Shown: positions 1 to 8,304, counted from the stretch's first letter. The stretch is 64,000 nucleotides of DNA from Candidatus Saccharimonadota bacterium (GCA_017524405.1 JAFWSJ010000015.1:124001-188000), one strand, 5' to 3'. Numbers and translations are program-made. The notes: generated by a model from the letters alone, not told the origin.

Positions 1-1
1 T

Positions 2-358
2 ACCTTCACGAACATCGCTACGGCGGTAGCTCTCATTTTCGCTGTCGCTTGCGTCTATAGCACGGTTACTGCCACTACTCGCAACTGGCAGCTTGAGCAG
101 AAGCTGAGCAATCTCCGCCTCGAAAAGACTCGCCTTCAAATCGAAGTCGACACTCTCGAACTCGAGCAGAAGTATTACAATACCGAAGAATACCTCGAAA
201 TCATGGCCCGCAGCAAGGACGGCAAAATGCTCGAAGGCGAAACCATGGTCGTCCTCCCGAAAAACTCCGAAAAAGCCATCAACAAATACGCCGACATCGA
301 CAAAGCCGAGCAGAAGCGCAGCAACTTCAAGGAATGGCTTGACTTTCTATTCGGTTAA
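2..358 (+). CDS. Septum formation initiator, FtsB/DivIC-like (5' end outside window)
   Basis: Open from the window edge to a TAA stop. The visible part has a hydrophobic membrane segment (about residues 3-20 of the fragment), then a long charged heptad-like stretch rich in L, E, K and Q that should form a coiled coil, then an acidic tail ending in WLDFLFG. One membrane pass followed by a coiled coil is the plan of FtsB/DivIC, a structural part of the divisome that bridges FtsL and FtsQ/DivIB. The start codon and cytoplasmic end are missing. Other small coiled-coil membrane proteins cannot be excluded, but length and order fit well. Confidence 0.7.
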   Translation, partial: TFTNIATAVALIFAVACVYSTVTATTRNWQLEQKLSNLRLEKTRLQIEVDTLELEQKYYNTEEYLEIMARSKDGKMLEGETMVVLPKNSEKAINKYADIDKAEQKRSNFKEWLDFLFG

Positions 359-361
359 AGC

Positions 362-367
362 TATAAT
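362..367 (+). promoter_or_regulatory. -10 box of the initiator tRNA promoter
   Basis: A perfect TATAAT lies 12 bases before the first base of the tRNA, a normal distance for a -10 box. No strong -35 is obvious; it would fall in the end of the upstream gene. Confidence 0.6.
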
Positions 368-379
368 AGAGAGCATCGT

Positions 380-456
380 CGCGGGGTAGAGCAGCCCGGT
401 AGCTCGTCTGGCCCATAACCAGAAGGTCGTTGGTTCAAATCCAACCCCCGCCACCA
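380..456 (+). tRNA. Initiator tRNA-fMet (CAT)
   Basis: A 77-base cloverleaf with encoded CCA. Acceptor, D, anticodon and T stems all pair by eye. Initiator marks are the unpaired C1 x C72 at the acceptor end and the A11:U24 pair in the D stem. Two things are unusual. The anticodon loop reads CCCATAA, so the nearly universal U33 is C. The anticodon stem keeps only two of the three classical G:C pairs (29:41 is U:A). A TATAAT precedes it and a terminator hairpin follows. Confidence 0.95.
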
Positions 457-467
457 AGTTTTAGAAG

Positions 468-493
468 ACTAGCGAAATGCTAGTTATTTTTTT
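468..493 (+). terminator. Rho-independent terminator after tRNA-fMet
   Basis: ACTAGC and GCTAGT pair around the loop GAAAT, followed by a long T run. The hairpin abuts the stop codon of the convergent oxidoreductase gene and may serve both strands. Confidence 0.75.
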
Positions 494-1859
494 ATGAATT
501 CTGGATTCGTTCTGCGGCGCTGCGGATCAATTCGCCCCAGCTACTCATCACGTGCGGCACGGCCGCGATTTCTTCGGCAGTCATTTCGTAACGCACTGCA
601 TATGCGAGTTCCTGTGCAACAATGCTTGCGTCTGGCGACATCACGGTTCCTCCGATAAGAACGCCGGACTTGTTGAAAATCAGTTTCACGATGCCATCAT
701 AGTAATCGCTGACGATTGCTTTCTGAGAAGCGGCGAGCGGCATCACAATCTTCTTAATCTTGCGATCGCGGCGGATGCAATCATCCTCGCTAACGCCAAC
801 CTGTGCAATTTCTGGATAAGTATTTGTAACACGAATCATGCCGACATCGTTGCGGATTGCCTTGGAACGACCGATGATATGTGCCGCTGCAACGCGAGCA
901 TCGAACACGGCTTTCGCCATCGAACTATCGCCGCCGGTAACGTCACCAGCAGCATAAATTGTCTTCACATTCGTCATCATCGTCTCATCGACTTTGATGC
1001 CTTTCTTTGAATAGGCGATGCCAGTGTTATCGAGGCCGAGATCGACATTTGGTGCGCTGCCAGTGCAGAGCAAGACTGCGTCGACTTTTACGACTTTTTC
1101 CTGACCGCCACGCATGAAGACGACCTTCGTCTCGGCGCCCTCTCTCTCGAGCGCTATAACGCGTGACTGTGTCAAAACCTTGATCCCATCGCGGTTAAAA
1201 ATCTCATCAAGTACTTGTCCAACTTCTTCCTCTTCGCGCGGAAGTAGCCTACCGGCAATATCAGCGATAATAACGTCGCTGCCGAGTGCGCCAAAATACT
1301 GCGCCATCTCGCAGCCAGTCGAACCGGCGCCTACTACGAAAATCGAGCGCGGCATGCGCGGAATATCAAGTGCAGTGCTAGGCAATAAGTAGTTTACGTC
1401 CGGATTAATTTTGATGCCGGTGTCGGCGGTTGATGCGCCAGTTGCGATCAAGAATTTCTTTGCGCGATAACTTTCGGAACCAACGCTTATTTCTTCTTTT
1501 GACAAGAAACGAGCAAAGCCATGAATGCAAGTAATGCCAGCATCTTCAAAATTCTTTTTACTATTGGCGCCAGAACGCTTTGCGGCAATATTCTTCCAGT
1601 TTGCGAGAGTAGGGTAATTATAACGAAGGGCTCCGCTCGAAATGCCGAAGCGCGCGCCATCAATCGCGTGCTTGTAAGTCATCGCGGTGTTCATTGCTGC
1701 GCCGAATGGCACGTTGGTTTCATTGAGGCTCGAACCGCCCCATTTATTTGCCTCGACAAGCGCGACTTTCAGGCCGGATTTGGCTGCAATCAAAGCCGCT
1801 TCGCCACCCGCGTCTCCACTTCCGATTACGATTAAATCAAAGTCAAAACGTTTTTTCAT
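492..1859 (-). CDS. FAD/NAD(P) oxidoreductase of the dihydrolipoamide dehydrogenase fold, without the redox disulfide
   Basis: Length 455, normal for class I pyridine nucleotide-disulfide oxidoreductases. The N-terminal FAD motif VIGSGDAGGEAA, a central NAD(P) motif VVGAGSTGCEMAQYF, the ATG-type motif IATGAS and the C-terminal FAD motif IYAAGDVTGG are all present. The segment that normally holds the redox pair (GGTCxNxGCxPSK) reads GGSSLNETNVPFG here: cysteines at about residues 44 and 49 are Ser and Asn. The protein therefore cannot use the usual dithiol relay and may be a transhydrogenase-like or quinone-type reductase. It lies one base after the preceding small gene, with a TAAAAT inside that gene 8 bases before its ATG. 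Confidence 0.8.
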   Translation of the reverse strand: MKKRFDFDLIVIGSGDAGGEAALIAAKSGLKVALVEANKWGGSSLNETNVPFGAAMNTAMTYKHAIDGARFGISSGALRYNYPTLANWKNIAAKRSGANSKKNFEDAGITCIHGFARFLSKEEISVGSESYRAKKFLIATGASTADTGIKINPDVNYLLPSTALDIPRMPRSIFVVGAGSTGCEMAQYFGALGSDVIIADIAGRLLPREEEEVGQVLDEIFNRDGIKVLTQSRVIALEREGAETKVVFMRGGQEKVVKVDAVLLCTGSAPNVDLGLDNTGIAYSKKGIKVDETMMTNVKTIYAAGDVTGGDSSMAKAVFDARVAAAHIIGRSKAIRNDVGMIRVTNTYPEIAQVGVSEDDCIRRDRKIKKIVMPLAASQKAIVSDYYDGIVKLIFNKSGVLIGGTVMSPDASIVAQELAYAVRYEMTAEEIAAVPHVMSSWGELIRSAAERIQNS

Positions 1860-1860
1860 C

Positions 1861-2115
1861 TTATATTATTTTATCATGATTCCGATAAGCAAAAGCGAGA
1901 TTCGGCTCGAGCACTTTGAGCTCCTTTACGATCTGCTTGCGGAGATCATCCTCCGTTATTAACTCTTTGTCGGCAATCCACTTGTCGATATTTTTGACGA
2001 CACGATCAGCGATTTGCTTCGCCCATGCTTCGGGCAGGCGCAGGCTTTTTGCGTTCATTAAAATATTTTTTCTTAGGCCCGCAGACGAATACTCGTAGGT
2101 AATTTTCTTGCGCAT
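1861..2115 (-). CDS. Small protein with an ATP-cone-like helical pattern
   Basis: 84 residues, strongly charged, no membrane segment. After a basic N-terminus the pattern (IADRVVKNIDKW, then ITEDDLRKQIVKEL, then AFAYRNHD) resembles the ATP-cone found at the start of ribonucleotide reductases and in NrdR; compare the N-terminus of NrdD in this window. It lacks the zinc finger of NrdR. It overlaps the upstream membrane gene by one base and is followed at once by the oxidoreductase, so the three form one minus-strand operon. ATP-cone assignment is by pattern only and tentative. Confidence 0.65.
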   Translation of the reverse strand: MRKKITYEYSSAGLRKNILMNAKSLRLPEAWAKQIADRVVKNIDKWIADKELITEDDLRKQIVKELKVLEPNLAFAYRNHDKII

Positions 2116-2810
2116 TATTTCATGATCCAGAAGGCAGCCACAAAGAGCGCCAAGGTTAAGAAGCTACTGCCGGAAATAATCTTGAGGAAAGCTTTGTTTT
2201 TGAGACGCCATTGTTGCGCTTCGACTGCCGTACGACCGGCCTGAATGCGGAATTGCAGGATTACCATTGGGATAATGCTGATTAGCGTGTATGCAACTAC
2301 GCCAAGCACTTGCCAGGCGGAGCTGAGATTTAGAATCGCATTCGCAACAACGAAGAATAGCGCAATGCTAATCGGCATCTCCGCAAAACTACTGAGCAAC
2401 CCGAGCGAAAACGCTTCGACACCGTCGTTCGTTTGGCGTGCCTTTTTGCGGATAAAGCGCGTGATGCTTTTTGGCAGCCAAAGTTCAGTGCTGCCTTTGC
2501 CACGACGATAATAAAGAAGCCACATTACAATTGCGCATGCGCCAAGCGCGCCAAGTGCAATCACTAGCCACTCGGTCGTAAGTGCGCCGTTAAAGAAATT
2601 GCCGATAAGGAAACAGAACGCAGCGACAACCAGGAAGGTAATCGCGCCTGTGCCGAGAATATAATTCCTTGCAAGGTAGCTCGTGCGGCGGCGGCGATGT
2701 CTACCGAGGCTATTGTGATACAGCAAAATCAAACCTCCAAGACCGAGCTGGAGTGAAGCTTGTGCTAGCCCAGCTAGCAAAATCGTTGCGACACACACTA
2801 TATCGCTCAT
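2115..2810 (-). CDS. Six-pass membrane protein of unknown function
   Basis: 231 residues with about six hydrophobic segments, a strongly basic loop (GRHRRRRTS) after the first and another after the third. The arrangement recalls small LysE/CcdA-type transporters, but no diagnostic motif is visible. First gene of a three-gene minus-strand operon with the ATP-cone-like protein and the flavoprotein, so a redox link is possible but unproven. The start is supported by a TAAAAT hexamer ending 6 bases before the ATG, predicting a leaderless mRNA. Confidence 0.65.
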   Translation of the reverse strand: MSDIVCVATILLAGLAQASLQLGLGGLILLYHNSLGRHRRRRTSYLARNYILGTGAITFLVVAAFCFLIGNFFNGALTTEWLVIALGALGACAIVMWLLYYRRGKGSTELWLPKSITRFIRKKARQTNDGVEAFSLGLLSSFAEMPISIALFFVVANAILNLSSAWQVLGVVAYTLISIIPMVILQFRIQAGRTAVEAQQWRLKNKAFLKIISGSSFLTLALFVAAFWIMK

Positions 2811-2851
2811 GCTTTCATTTTATCACACTTGAGAGATTATTGAACTTATGC

Positions 2852-2880
2852 TTGAGGTGGCGCCATGCCTGCCGTAATAT
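2852..2880 (+). promoter_or_regulatory. Promoter of the lamin-tail surface protein, leaderless type
   Basis: TTGAGG and TAATAT are separated by 17 bases, and the -10 box ends 6 bases before the ATG at 2887. Transcription would begin at or next to the start codon. Confidence 0.55.
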
Positions 2881-2886
2881 GCCAGC

Positions 2887-3825
2887 ATGACAAAAATTAA
2901 AATTATTTTAGCCAGCATTCCGTTACTAACTTTAGCTCACGCGGTGTCCGCATTTGCGGCTGAAGCTGCGCCGCCAGCCCTGGCTTTTTCTGCCGTAAAC
3001 GCTGGCTACAAAGACGACTTGTCGTCCCAAAATTATGACTTCATTGAACTTAAGAAAACCGGCGATGATTTGTTGCTCGCTGACTATAAAATCGCATACT
3101 ATAACAGCTCGGACAATCTATCGGGGGAGATAAGTTTTGACGAGAATGCAGTGCTTGTCGCCGACGCGCTTGTACTCGGCTTTCATGGCAGCCCGCAGTT
3201 TAGCAAAATGACGGAAGAGTATCTCTACAAATTTGGCAGTAGCGGCCTCGCCTCGACTGGCGGGCGCCTGCAGCTGCTCCATACTAGCGAAGTAGTTGAT
3301 GAACTGTGCTGGGGCAAAATCGTTTGCGATCATTCGCTAAACAAATTCGTGACAAAACAAGAAGATAATCGTACTGCCGTGCGTTGCTTTGGCGAATGCG
3401 AGGACGCCTTTAGCTACGAGGACTATTATCCCGATCCAACTCCGGAGGCAATTCAATTCCTCGAACCGGAAATTGAGCAGCCGCTAGAACCTGAACCAAT
3501 CATCAGCTGCGAAGGTCTCGTCTTTACTGAGATTTATAGCTACTATGTCGACGACGTATCGGAACAATTTGTTGAATTGTATAATACCTCCGATCATACT
3601 ATCACGCTCGACGGCTGCTACCTACGTTATAAAAATAAACTCTATCCGATGAGCGGGGAAGTCGCGTCTGCTAGTTTCTACGTCTCGCAAGACTTAGTGC
3701 TCACAAAAAATCCGAACTCGCCACTAACTATCGAGTTGATTGACGACAATGGCGTTGTGGCGAGCGCAGATTATCCGCACGGCCAAAAGAAGGGCGTTTC
3801 CTACGCGCTCTTTGACGGCGCGTGA
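2887..3825 (+). CDS. Secreted lamin-tail-domain surface protein, N-terminal part before an in-frame TGA
   Basis: A signal peptide (residues 1-24, ending AFAAEA) is followed by a lamin-tail-like domain (FIELKKTGDD, IAYYNSSDN), an acidic proline-rich linker around residues 175-210, and a second lamin-tail domain (VFTEIYSYY, EQFVELYNTSD). The reading frame stops at TGA 3823-3825 just after ALFDGA. The same frame then stays open for another 166 codons (see next entry). Lamin-tail domains in secreted bacterial proteins usually serve in envelope or nuclease-associated roles. Either the surface protein is truncated and released, or UGA is read through. Confidence 0.75.
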   Translation: MTKIKIILASIPLLTLAHAVSAFAAEAAPPALAFSAVNAGYKDDLSSQNYDFIELKKTGDDLLLADYKIAYYNSSDNLSGEISFDENAVLVADALVLGFHGSPQFSKMTEEYLYKFGSSGLASTGGRLQLLHTSEVVDELCWGKIVCDHSLNKFVTKQEDNRTAVRCFGECEDAFSYEDYYPDPTPEAIQFLEPEIEQPLEPEPIISCEGLVFTEIYSYYVDDVSEQFVELYNTSDHTITLDGCYLRYKNKLYPMSGEVASASFYVSQDLVLTKNPNSPLTIELIDDNGVVASADYPHGQKKGVSYALFDGA

Positions 3826-4323
3826 CTGTTTACTTACCAGCCAACGCCTGGCGAAGATAACCAGGCGCAAGAATATCGTAATTGCCCAGAAGGTAAAGTC
3901 ATTAATCCGGACACGGGCAATTGCATAAACGAGGCAAGCATCGGCAATAGCGAGCCAAAAACTTGTCCTGAAGGGCAATATTTGAATCCCGAAACGAATC
4001 GCTGCAAGAAAGTTGAAACGGCCAAACAAAAAGAGTGCGCCGAAGGCTACGAACGGAATCCCGAAACGGGCCGTTGCAAAAAAGTTATTACGGCCACTAA
4101 GCAGGAATATCCGGTCGATCCGATTCCGGACGAGGCGACTCATGATAGCCCAAAGATTTTTATCGCGACTGCGGGCCTAATTGCTATCGCACTCATTACG
4201 CTCGGTGTAGTTGCATGGCAATTCCGCGCCGAAATCGGTAAGTTTATCAAGCGCATCTTTCCGCGCGGATTCCCACATCTGTCTCGTGTTAAACTATTAG
4301 TATGGCGACTAAGAAAGTCTTAG
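3826..4323 (+). pseudogene. C-terminal remainder of the surface protein: three Cys repeats and membrane anchor
   Basis: Same frame as the preceding gene, no start codon of its own before 3982. It begins LFTYQPTPGEDNQ, the usual continuation of a lamin-tail domain. Three copies of a Cys repeat of the form C(P/A)EGxxxNPxTxxC follow, then one membrane segment (about 23 residues, near 4156-4224) and a basic tail. These are what one expects of the cell-anchored end of the upstream protein. An internal ATG at 3982 could restart translation, but I see no ribosome site, so I treat it as the remainder of one interrupted gene. Confidence 0.65.
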
Positions 4324-4799
4324 GCATTGACCCGGGCACGGGCATCTGCGGTTTTGGCGTGGTAAGTTTTACGACTCACAAGCAGCCGCATATGGTTACG
4401 GCTGGTGTTATTACGACTCCAGCACATACTCCGCTCGCCGATCGCCTTTTCGACATCTACGAATCTCTTAATCAAATTATCGACGAAACTCATCCCGACG
4501 AAGTAGCAATCGAAAAACTCTTCTTCAATCAAAATATTACAACTGGTATTACCGTTGCTGAGGCACGCGGTGTTTGCATTCTCGTCGCCCGCCAGCGCAA
4601 TCTCCCGATTTATGAATATACTCCGCTTCAAATCAAGATGACGATGACCGGCTATGGCCGCGCCAAAAAGAAAGATATGCAGGAGGCCGTCCGCGTTTAT
4701 CTCAATATGAAAGAAATTGTGAAGCCAGATGACGCTGCCGACGCACTCGCTGCGGCAATCACTCATGCGCTCTCGACTCGTATTCAGTATCGCGACTAG
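4302..4799 (+). CDS. ruvC: Holliday junction resolvase RuvC
   Basis: 165 residues, normal for RuvC, the nuclease that cuts four-way junctions after RuvAB branch migration. It shows the RNase H-fold start LGIDPGTGICGFGVV with the first catalytic Asp, the VAIEKLFF Glu, and the closing KPDDAADALAAAITH with the last acidic residues. The ATG lies inside the end of the upstream surface-protein frame; a TAAACT hexamer ending 6 bases before it marks a leaderless start. ruvA and ruvB are elsewhere in the window, each with its own leaderless promoter, so the three are not one operon. Confidence 0.95.
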   Translation: MATKKVLGIDPGTGICGFGVVSFTTHKQPHMVTAGVITTPAHTPLADRLFDIYESLNQIIDETHPDEVAIEKLFFNQNITTGITVAEARGVCILVARQRNLPIYEYTPLQIKMTMTGYGRAKKKDMQEAVRVYLNMKEIVKPDDAADALAAAITHALSTRIQYRD

Positions 4800-4832
4800 C
4801 GAAACAACAGATACGGTGTTATAATATTTTTC

Positions 4833-6242
4833 ATGAAAAATATCTACATCACTACAGCAATCCCGTACGTCAATGGTAATCCGCACCTTGGCCATGCGAT
4901 GGACTATCTTCTTGCGGACGTGTGGCGTAGATATATGATGATGCAGGGCAATACTGTTCGCCTACAGGCTGGCACCGATGAGCACGGCAGCAAGATCTAT
5001 AAGAAAGCCATCGATAGCGGTATGCCGGTCAAGGATTTTGTTGACCAGAACGCACAAAAGTTTCAGGATTTCATTCATTCGCTCGGCGTCGAGTATACGG
5101 ATTTCGTGCGTACGACCGACGAAGACCACGAGCGTCGCTGCCAGTTGATTTGGCAGAAGCTCGGCGATCATATTTATAAAGGTAAATATGAGGGATGGTA
5201 TTGCGAAGGCTGCGAAGGCTTCGTGACCGACAAAGAATATGCCGAGAATGACGGCGTCTGCCCAGATCACCGCAAGCCATATACGAAGCTTAGCGAGGAA
5301 AATTATTATCTCCGCATTTCCGATTTTAAAGATCGCATCCGCGAAGCCATTGAATCTGACGAAATGAAAATCACTCCGACCTTCCGCAAAAAGGAATTCC
5401 TAAATCTTCTAAAAGACATGCCGGACGTTTCGATTTCCCGTCCAAAAGAATCTGTGGCTTGGGGCGTCCCGGTTCCTGGCGACGAAGACCAGGTCATGTA
5501 TGTCTGGATCGATGCGCTTTCGAACTACGTCACAATTCTTGGTTATCCAGAAAATGATATTTCGGATTTCTGGCCAGCCGATACTCAGATTGTCGGCAAA
5601 GACATTTTGCGCTTCCATGCTGGTATTTGGCCAGCAATGCTCATGGGCCTCGATCTCCCGCTTCCTAAGAACCTCCTCGCCCATGGCCACATTACGGTTG
5701 GCGGCGAGAAAATGTCGAAGTCCATTGGCAACGTAATTGCGCCAGAAGATATTATTGAAAAGCACGGTGTCATTCCGTTCCGCTATTATTTCTCGCGCCA
5801 CGCCTCCACGACCGAAGACGCAGATTTTACTTGGGAAAAATACGAAGCCGCCTACAACGAACTCGCAAATGATCTCGGCAACCTCGTCCAGCGCCTCGCA
5901 ACTCTCGCAAAGAAAAACGAAGTGAAGGGTAGCAAAGGCGAGCTGAAAGAAAACGCTGAGTTCGATGATCGCATGGCGAAGTATGAATTCAACTTTGCTT
6001 TCGAAGTTATTTGGAAGCAGATTCAGGATTTGAATAAGCGCATCGATGAAGAAAAACCTTGGGCGCTCGCAAAGACCGAGCCAGAAAAAGCCAAGGCAGT
6101 TCTTGCTGATATTATCCAGGAGCTTCTAAATATCAACGTCCGTCTCGGTATCTTCCTACCAGAGACTTCCGAAAAGATTGCAGAAATCTTCGGCGCCGAA
6201 GCAATCGAGCCGCCAGCAACGCCGCTTTTCCCAAAGAATTAA
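4833..6242 (+). CDS. metG: Methionyl-tRNA synthetase
   Basis: 469 residues, a short class I synthetase that charges initiator and elongator tRNA-Met. Residues 5-21 carry ITTAIPYVNGNPHLGH with the HLGH version of the HIGH motif. A zinc-knuckle-like CEGCEGF...CPDH insert sits near residues 130-150. KMSKS follows at about 293-297 and a helical anticodon-binding domain ends the protein. It lacks the C-terminal tRNA-binding EMAP-like domain of longer MetG proteins. TATAAT ends 7 bases before the ATG, predicting a leaderless mRNA. Convergent with, and touching, the LtaS-like gene. Confidence 0.95.
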   Translation: MKNIYITTAIPYVNGNPHLGHAMDYLLADVWRRYMMMQGNTVRLQAGTDEHGSKIYKKAIDSGMPVKDFVDQNAQKFQDFIHSLGVEYTDFVRTTDEDHERRCQLIWQKLGDHIYKGKYEGWYCEGCEGFVTDKEYAENDGVCPDHRKPYTKLSEENYYLRISDFKDRIREAIESDEMKITPTFRKKEFLNLLKDMPDVSISRPKESVAWGVPVPGDEDQVMYVWIDALSNYVTILGYPENDISDFWPADTQIVGKDILRFHAGIWPAMLMGLDLPLPKNLLAHGHITVGGEKMSKSIGNVIAPEDIIEKHGVIPFRYYFSRHASTTEDADFTWEKYEAAYNELANDLGNLVQRLATLAKKNEVKGSKGELKENAEFDDRMAKYEFNFAFEVIWKQIQDLNKRIDEEKPWALAKTEPEKAKAVLADIIQELLNINVRLGIFLPETSEKIAEIFGAEAIEPPATPLFPKN

Positions 6243-8126
6243 TTATTTGTTATACCAGAATTTCTTACCGCCTAGAATGTCATAGGTCAGTAATTTGTAG
6301 TCTTCGAGTACCTCGGTCATTTCGAAGTCGAGACCTTCGAGATAAGTCGTGGCAAGAATCGGCTGCTCTTTGCATGCCGCGGCCGTCAGGTACATATAAG
6401 TATCCTTCTGCCAGTTCAATTTATCGAGCATTGTATTGACGAGACAGTTTGGCGAAGTCGTCGGAAGCTCTTCGCCGGCTTTAAGCCCGGCGTCATAGTT
6501 CGTGTAGATAAAGTATGGCGTCACGCGGGACAGGTCGCGTACTTCTTTGTCTTCCGAATTATTAGTGATGTTGAATAAACCTGCGGCATGGTCGCCAAAG
6601 AAGAGCACGACGACTTTTTTGTCGAGCGTGTTTAACTCGTCGATAAACTCGCCCAAGTATTGGTCGGAAGTATGAAGCGACTGATAATACACTTCGAGCT
6701 GGCTCTTGCGCGTGTCGCTAATTTCTTCGGTCTGCTCGACGGCAAAGTCATAGGTCTCGTAATTCGTATCGTTATACGGCGTGTGGTTTTGCATCGTGAT
6801 GAGACCGACCATTTGGTTGCCTTTGCCTTCACGGAGAGTCTTTATGGTCTGGTCGTAGGCTGACTTGTCATTAATATACTCGGAGTTGCCATCACGTTCC
6901 GTATAGTCCATTTCGAGTTCAGTCGTGAACGTATCGAAGCCTTCGTTCTTGAGCGAGATGTTGCGCTTGTACATACCGCCATTGAATGGGTGGATTGCGG
7001 TCGTAACGAACTTTTTGCTCTTTAGCATTGAGGCAATCGAAGGGACTTTTCCAGTCTTCGGAATGAGGGAAGTATACGGAACGATATTCATCCAGAAATT
7101 TGAAAGGCCAGTAAATACCTCGAACTCGATATTTGCCGTACCGCCGCCGTAGTCGAGTGTGTACATATTGCCCGACGCCGCTTCCTTTTGGATGCGGTGA
7201 AGATTTGGCATAATGTCGCCGCCTTCATGCCGGTAGTAATCTGACATTTTCTTGCCTTGGAATTCGACGGTCGGATCGAAGAACGACTCGTTCAGAATTA
7301 CGACGACGCTAACGTCCTCGTCGGCCGGATCGATGCGACCTTCGTTTTCGTAGTCTGCGATCATTTCGTATTTCTTCTTTGTATTGCCGATGCGCTCCTC
7401 GCTATAGTTTTTCGGCGTATCGAGACTGAGTTTCTGGAAGTTGTATAGGAAGCCGAGGATGAAGCCGTTCTCGTCATAGTTTCGGTTCTGGTTCCAAGCA
7501 GTGAAGCGCGTGCCGAGGAAAATTGGCTCATAGCGGACGCCTTCATTATGGCGAACGAATATCGTTGAGGTAAGGAAAATAGTTACTGACGCAGCAAGGA
7601 TCAAAGTGCGCACTACGACAAAATGGCGTTTGATAATGCCTTCATCCTTTCCTTTTTCGTACTTGAGATGAAGCTTCTTGCCGCAATAATAACTAAACGC
7701 GAAGAACAGGCCCGCAGTGATGAGGATTGCGATCACGAGTCTAACAATTGACCAAATATCAACGAACTTCGTCAACGTCGACGCTTCGCTCGCGAGCTGG
7801 AAATCCTCGGGCAAAAGTGGATAGCCGCGCGAGTTGTATTTTGCGATATGAATATATGTAATGACAAGCAACGCGACTGCGCCAACGCCCGCAGCTAGAA
7901 TTGGACGACCGCAGATTACCCAAACAATGACTAGCATTAACCAAAGCAAGAATGCGTTGAATAAGAATACTTGTGGGGTTTTAAAGAAAAAGTCCCAGGC
8001 CTTACCAAAATCATTTAAGAAATAACGGTATTCCAGGAAGAACATTAAGAAGAGCGCGGCGATAAGCAAAAACAAAAGGGAAGCCATAATATGGCGAAAA
8101 CGCTTATTCTTGTATAACTCCTTCAT
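6243..8126 (-). CDS. LtaS-like phosphoglycerol transferase/sulfatase-fold membrane enzyme
   Basis: 627 residues. Five hydrophobic segments lie in the first 230, then an extracellular alkaline-phosphatase-like domain. Visible motifs are VVVILNESFFDP (metal-binding Glu), GGGTANIEFEVFTG with the nucleophile Thr near residue 330, and FFGDHAAG near the C-terminal metal site. These match the lipoteichoic acid synthase family, which moves glycerol phosphate from phosphatidylglycerol to a growing chain outside the membrane. The exact polymer made here is unknown. TAAAAT ends 7 bases before the ATG. Confidence 0.85.
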   Translation of the reverse strand: MKELYKNKRFRHIMASLLFLLIAALFLMFFLEYRYFLNDFGKAWDFFFKTPQVFLFNAFLLWLMLVIVWVICGRPILAAGVGAVALLVITYIHIAKYNSRGYPLLPEDFQLASEASTLTKFVDIWSIVRLVIAILITAGLFFAFSYYCGKKLHLKYEKGKDEGIIKRHFVVVRTLILAASVTIFLTSTIFVRHNEGVRYEPIFLGTRFTAWNQNRNYDENGFILGFLYNFQKLSLDTPKNYSEERIGNTKKKYEMIADYENEGRIDPADEDVSVVVILNESFFDPTVEFQGKKMSDYYRHEGGDIMPNLHRIQKEAASGNMYTLDYGGGTANIEFEVFTGLSNFWMNIVPYTSLIPKTGKVPSIASMLKSKKFVTTAIHPFNGGMYKRNISLKNEGFDTFTTELEMDYTERDGNSEYINDKSAYDQTIKTLREGKGNQMVGLITMQNHTPYNDTNYETYDFAVEQTEEISDTRKSQLEVYYQSLHTSDQYLGEFIDELNTLDKKVVVLFFGDHAAGLFNITNNSEDKEVRDLSRVTPYFIYTNYDAGLKAGEELPTTSPNCLVNTMLDKLNWQKDTYMYLTAAACKEQPILATTYLEGLDFEMTEVLEDYKLLTYDILGGKKFWYNK

Positions 8127-8160
8127 CTACTATATTTTAGCATGTATGAAATGAATTCGT

Positions 8161-8283
8161 ATGCCTCATTTTTCGGTTTTACCACTGATAGCGGCTATCG
8201 CAATTATCGTCTTTTCGGCCATATATAATATATATGGCAATAATTCAGAAAATCTTCTTCCGTACGGCCATAAGGTTGAATGA
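8161..8283 (+). pseudogene. N-terminal segment of comEC ending at an in-frame TGA
   Basis: The frame of the ComEC gene continues upstream to this ATG and encodes a membrane segment (residues 4-23) and NLLPYGHKVE before TGA at 8281-8283. It resumes at once as SGTLVGDV. That is the normal first transmembrane helix and first strand of the ComEC N-terminal OB-like domain, so the TGA looks like one lesion or one decoded codon inside a single gene. Another TGA at 8152 closes the frame further upstream, so 8161 is the earliest ATG. Confidence 0.6.
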
Positions 8284-8304
8284 AGCGGCACGCTCGTCGG
8301 CGAC

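Noticed and set aside
3982-4323. Independent gene starting at the ATG at 3982
   Set aside because: It is in the same frame as the upstream surface protein, has no ribosome site or promoter, and begins in the middle of a Cys repeat.
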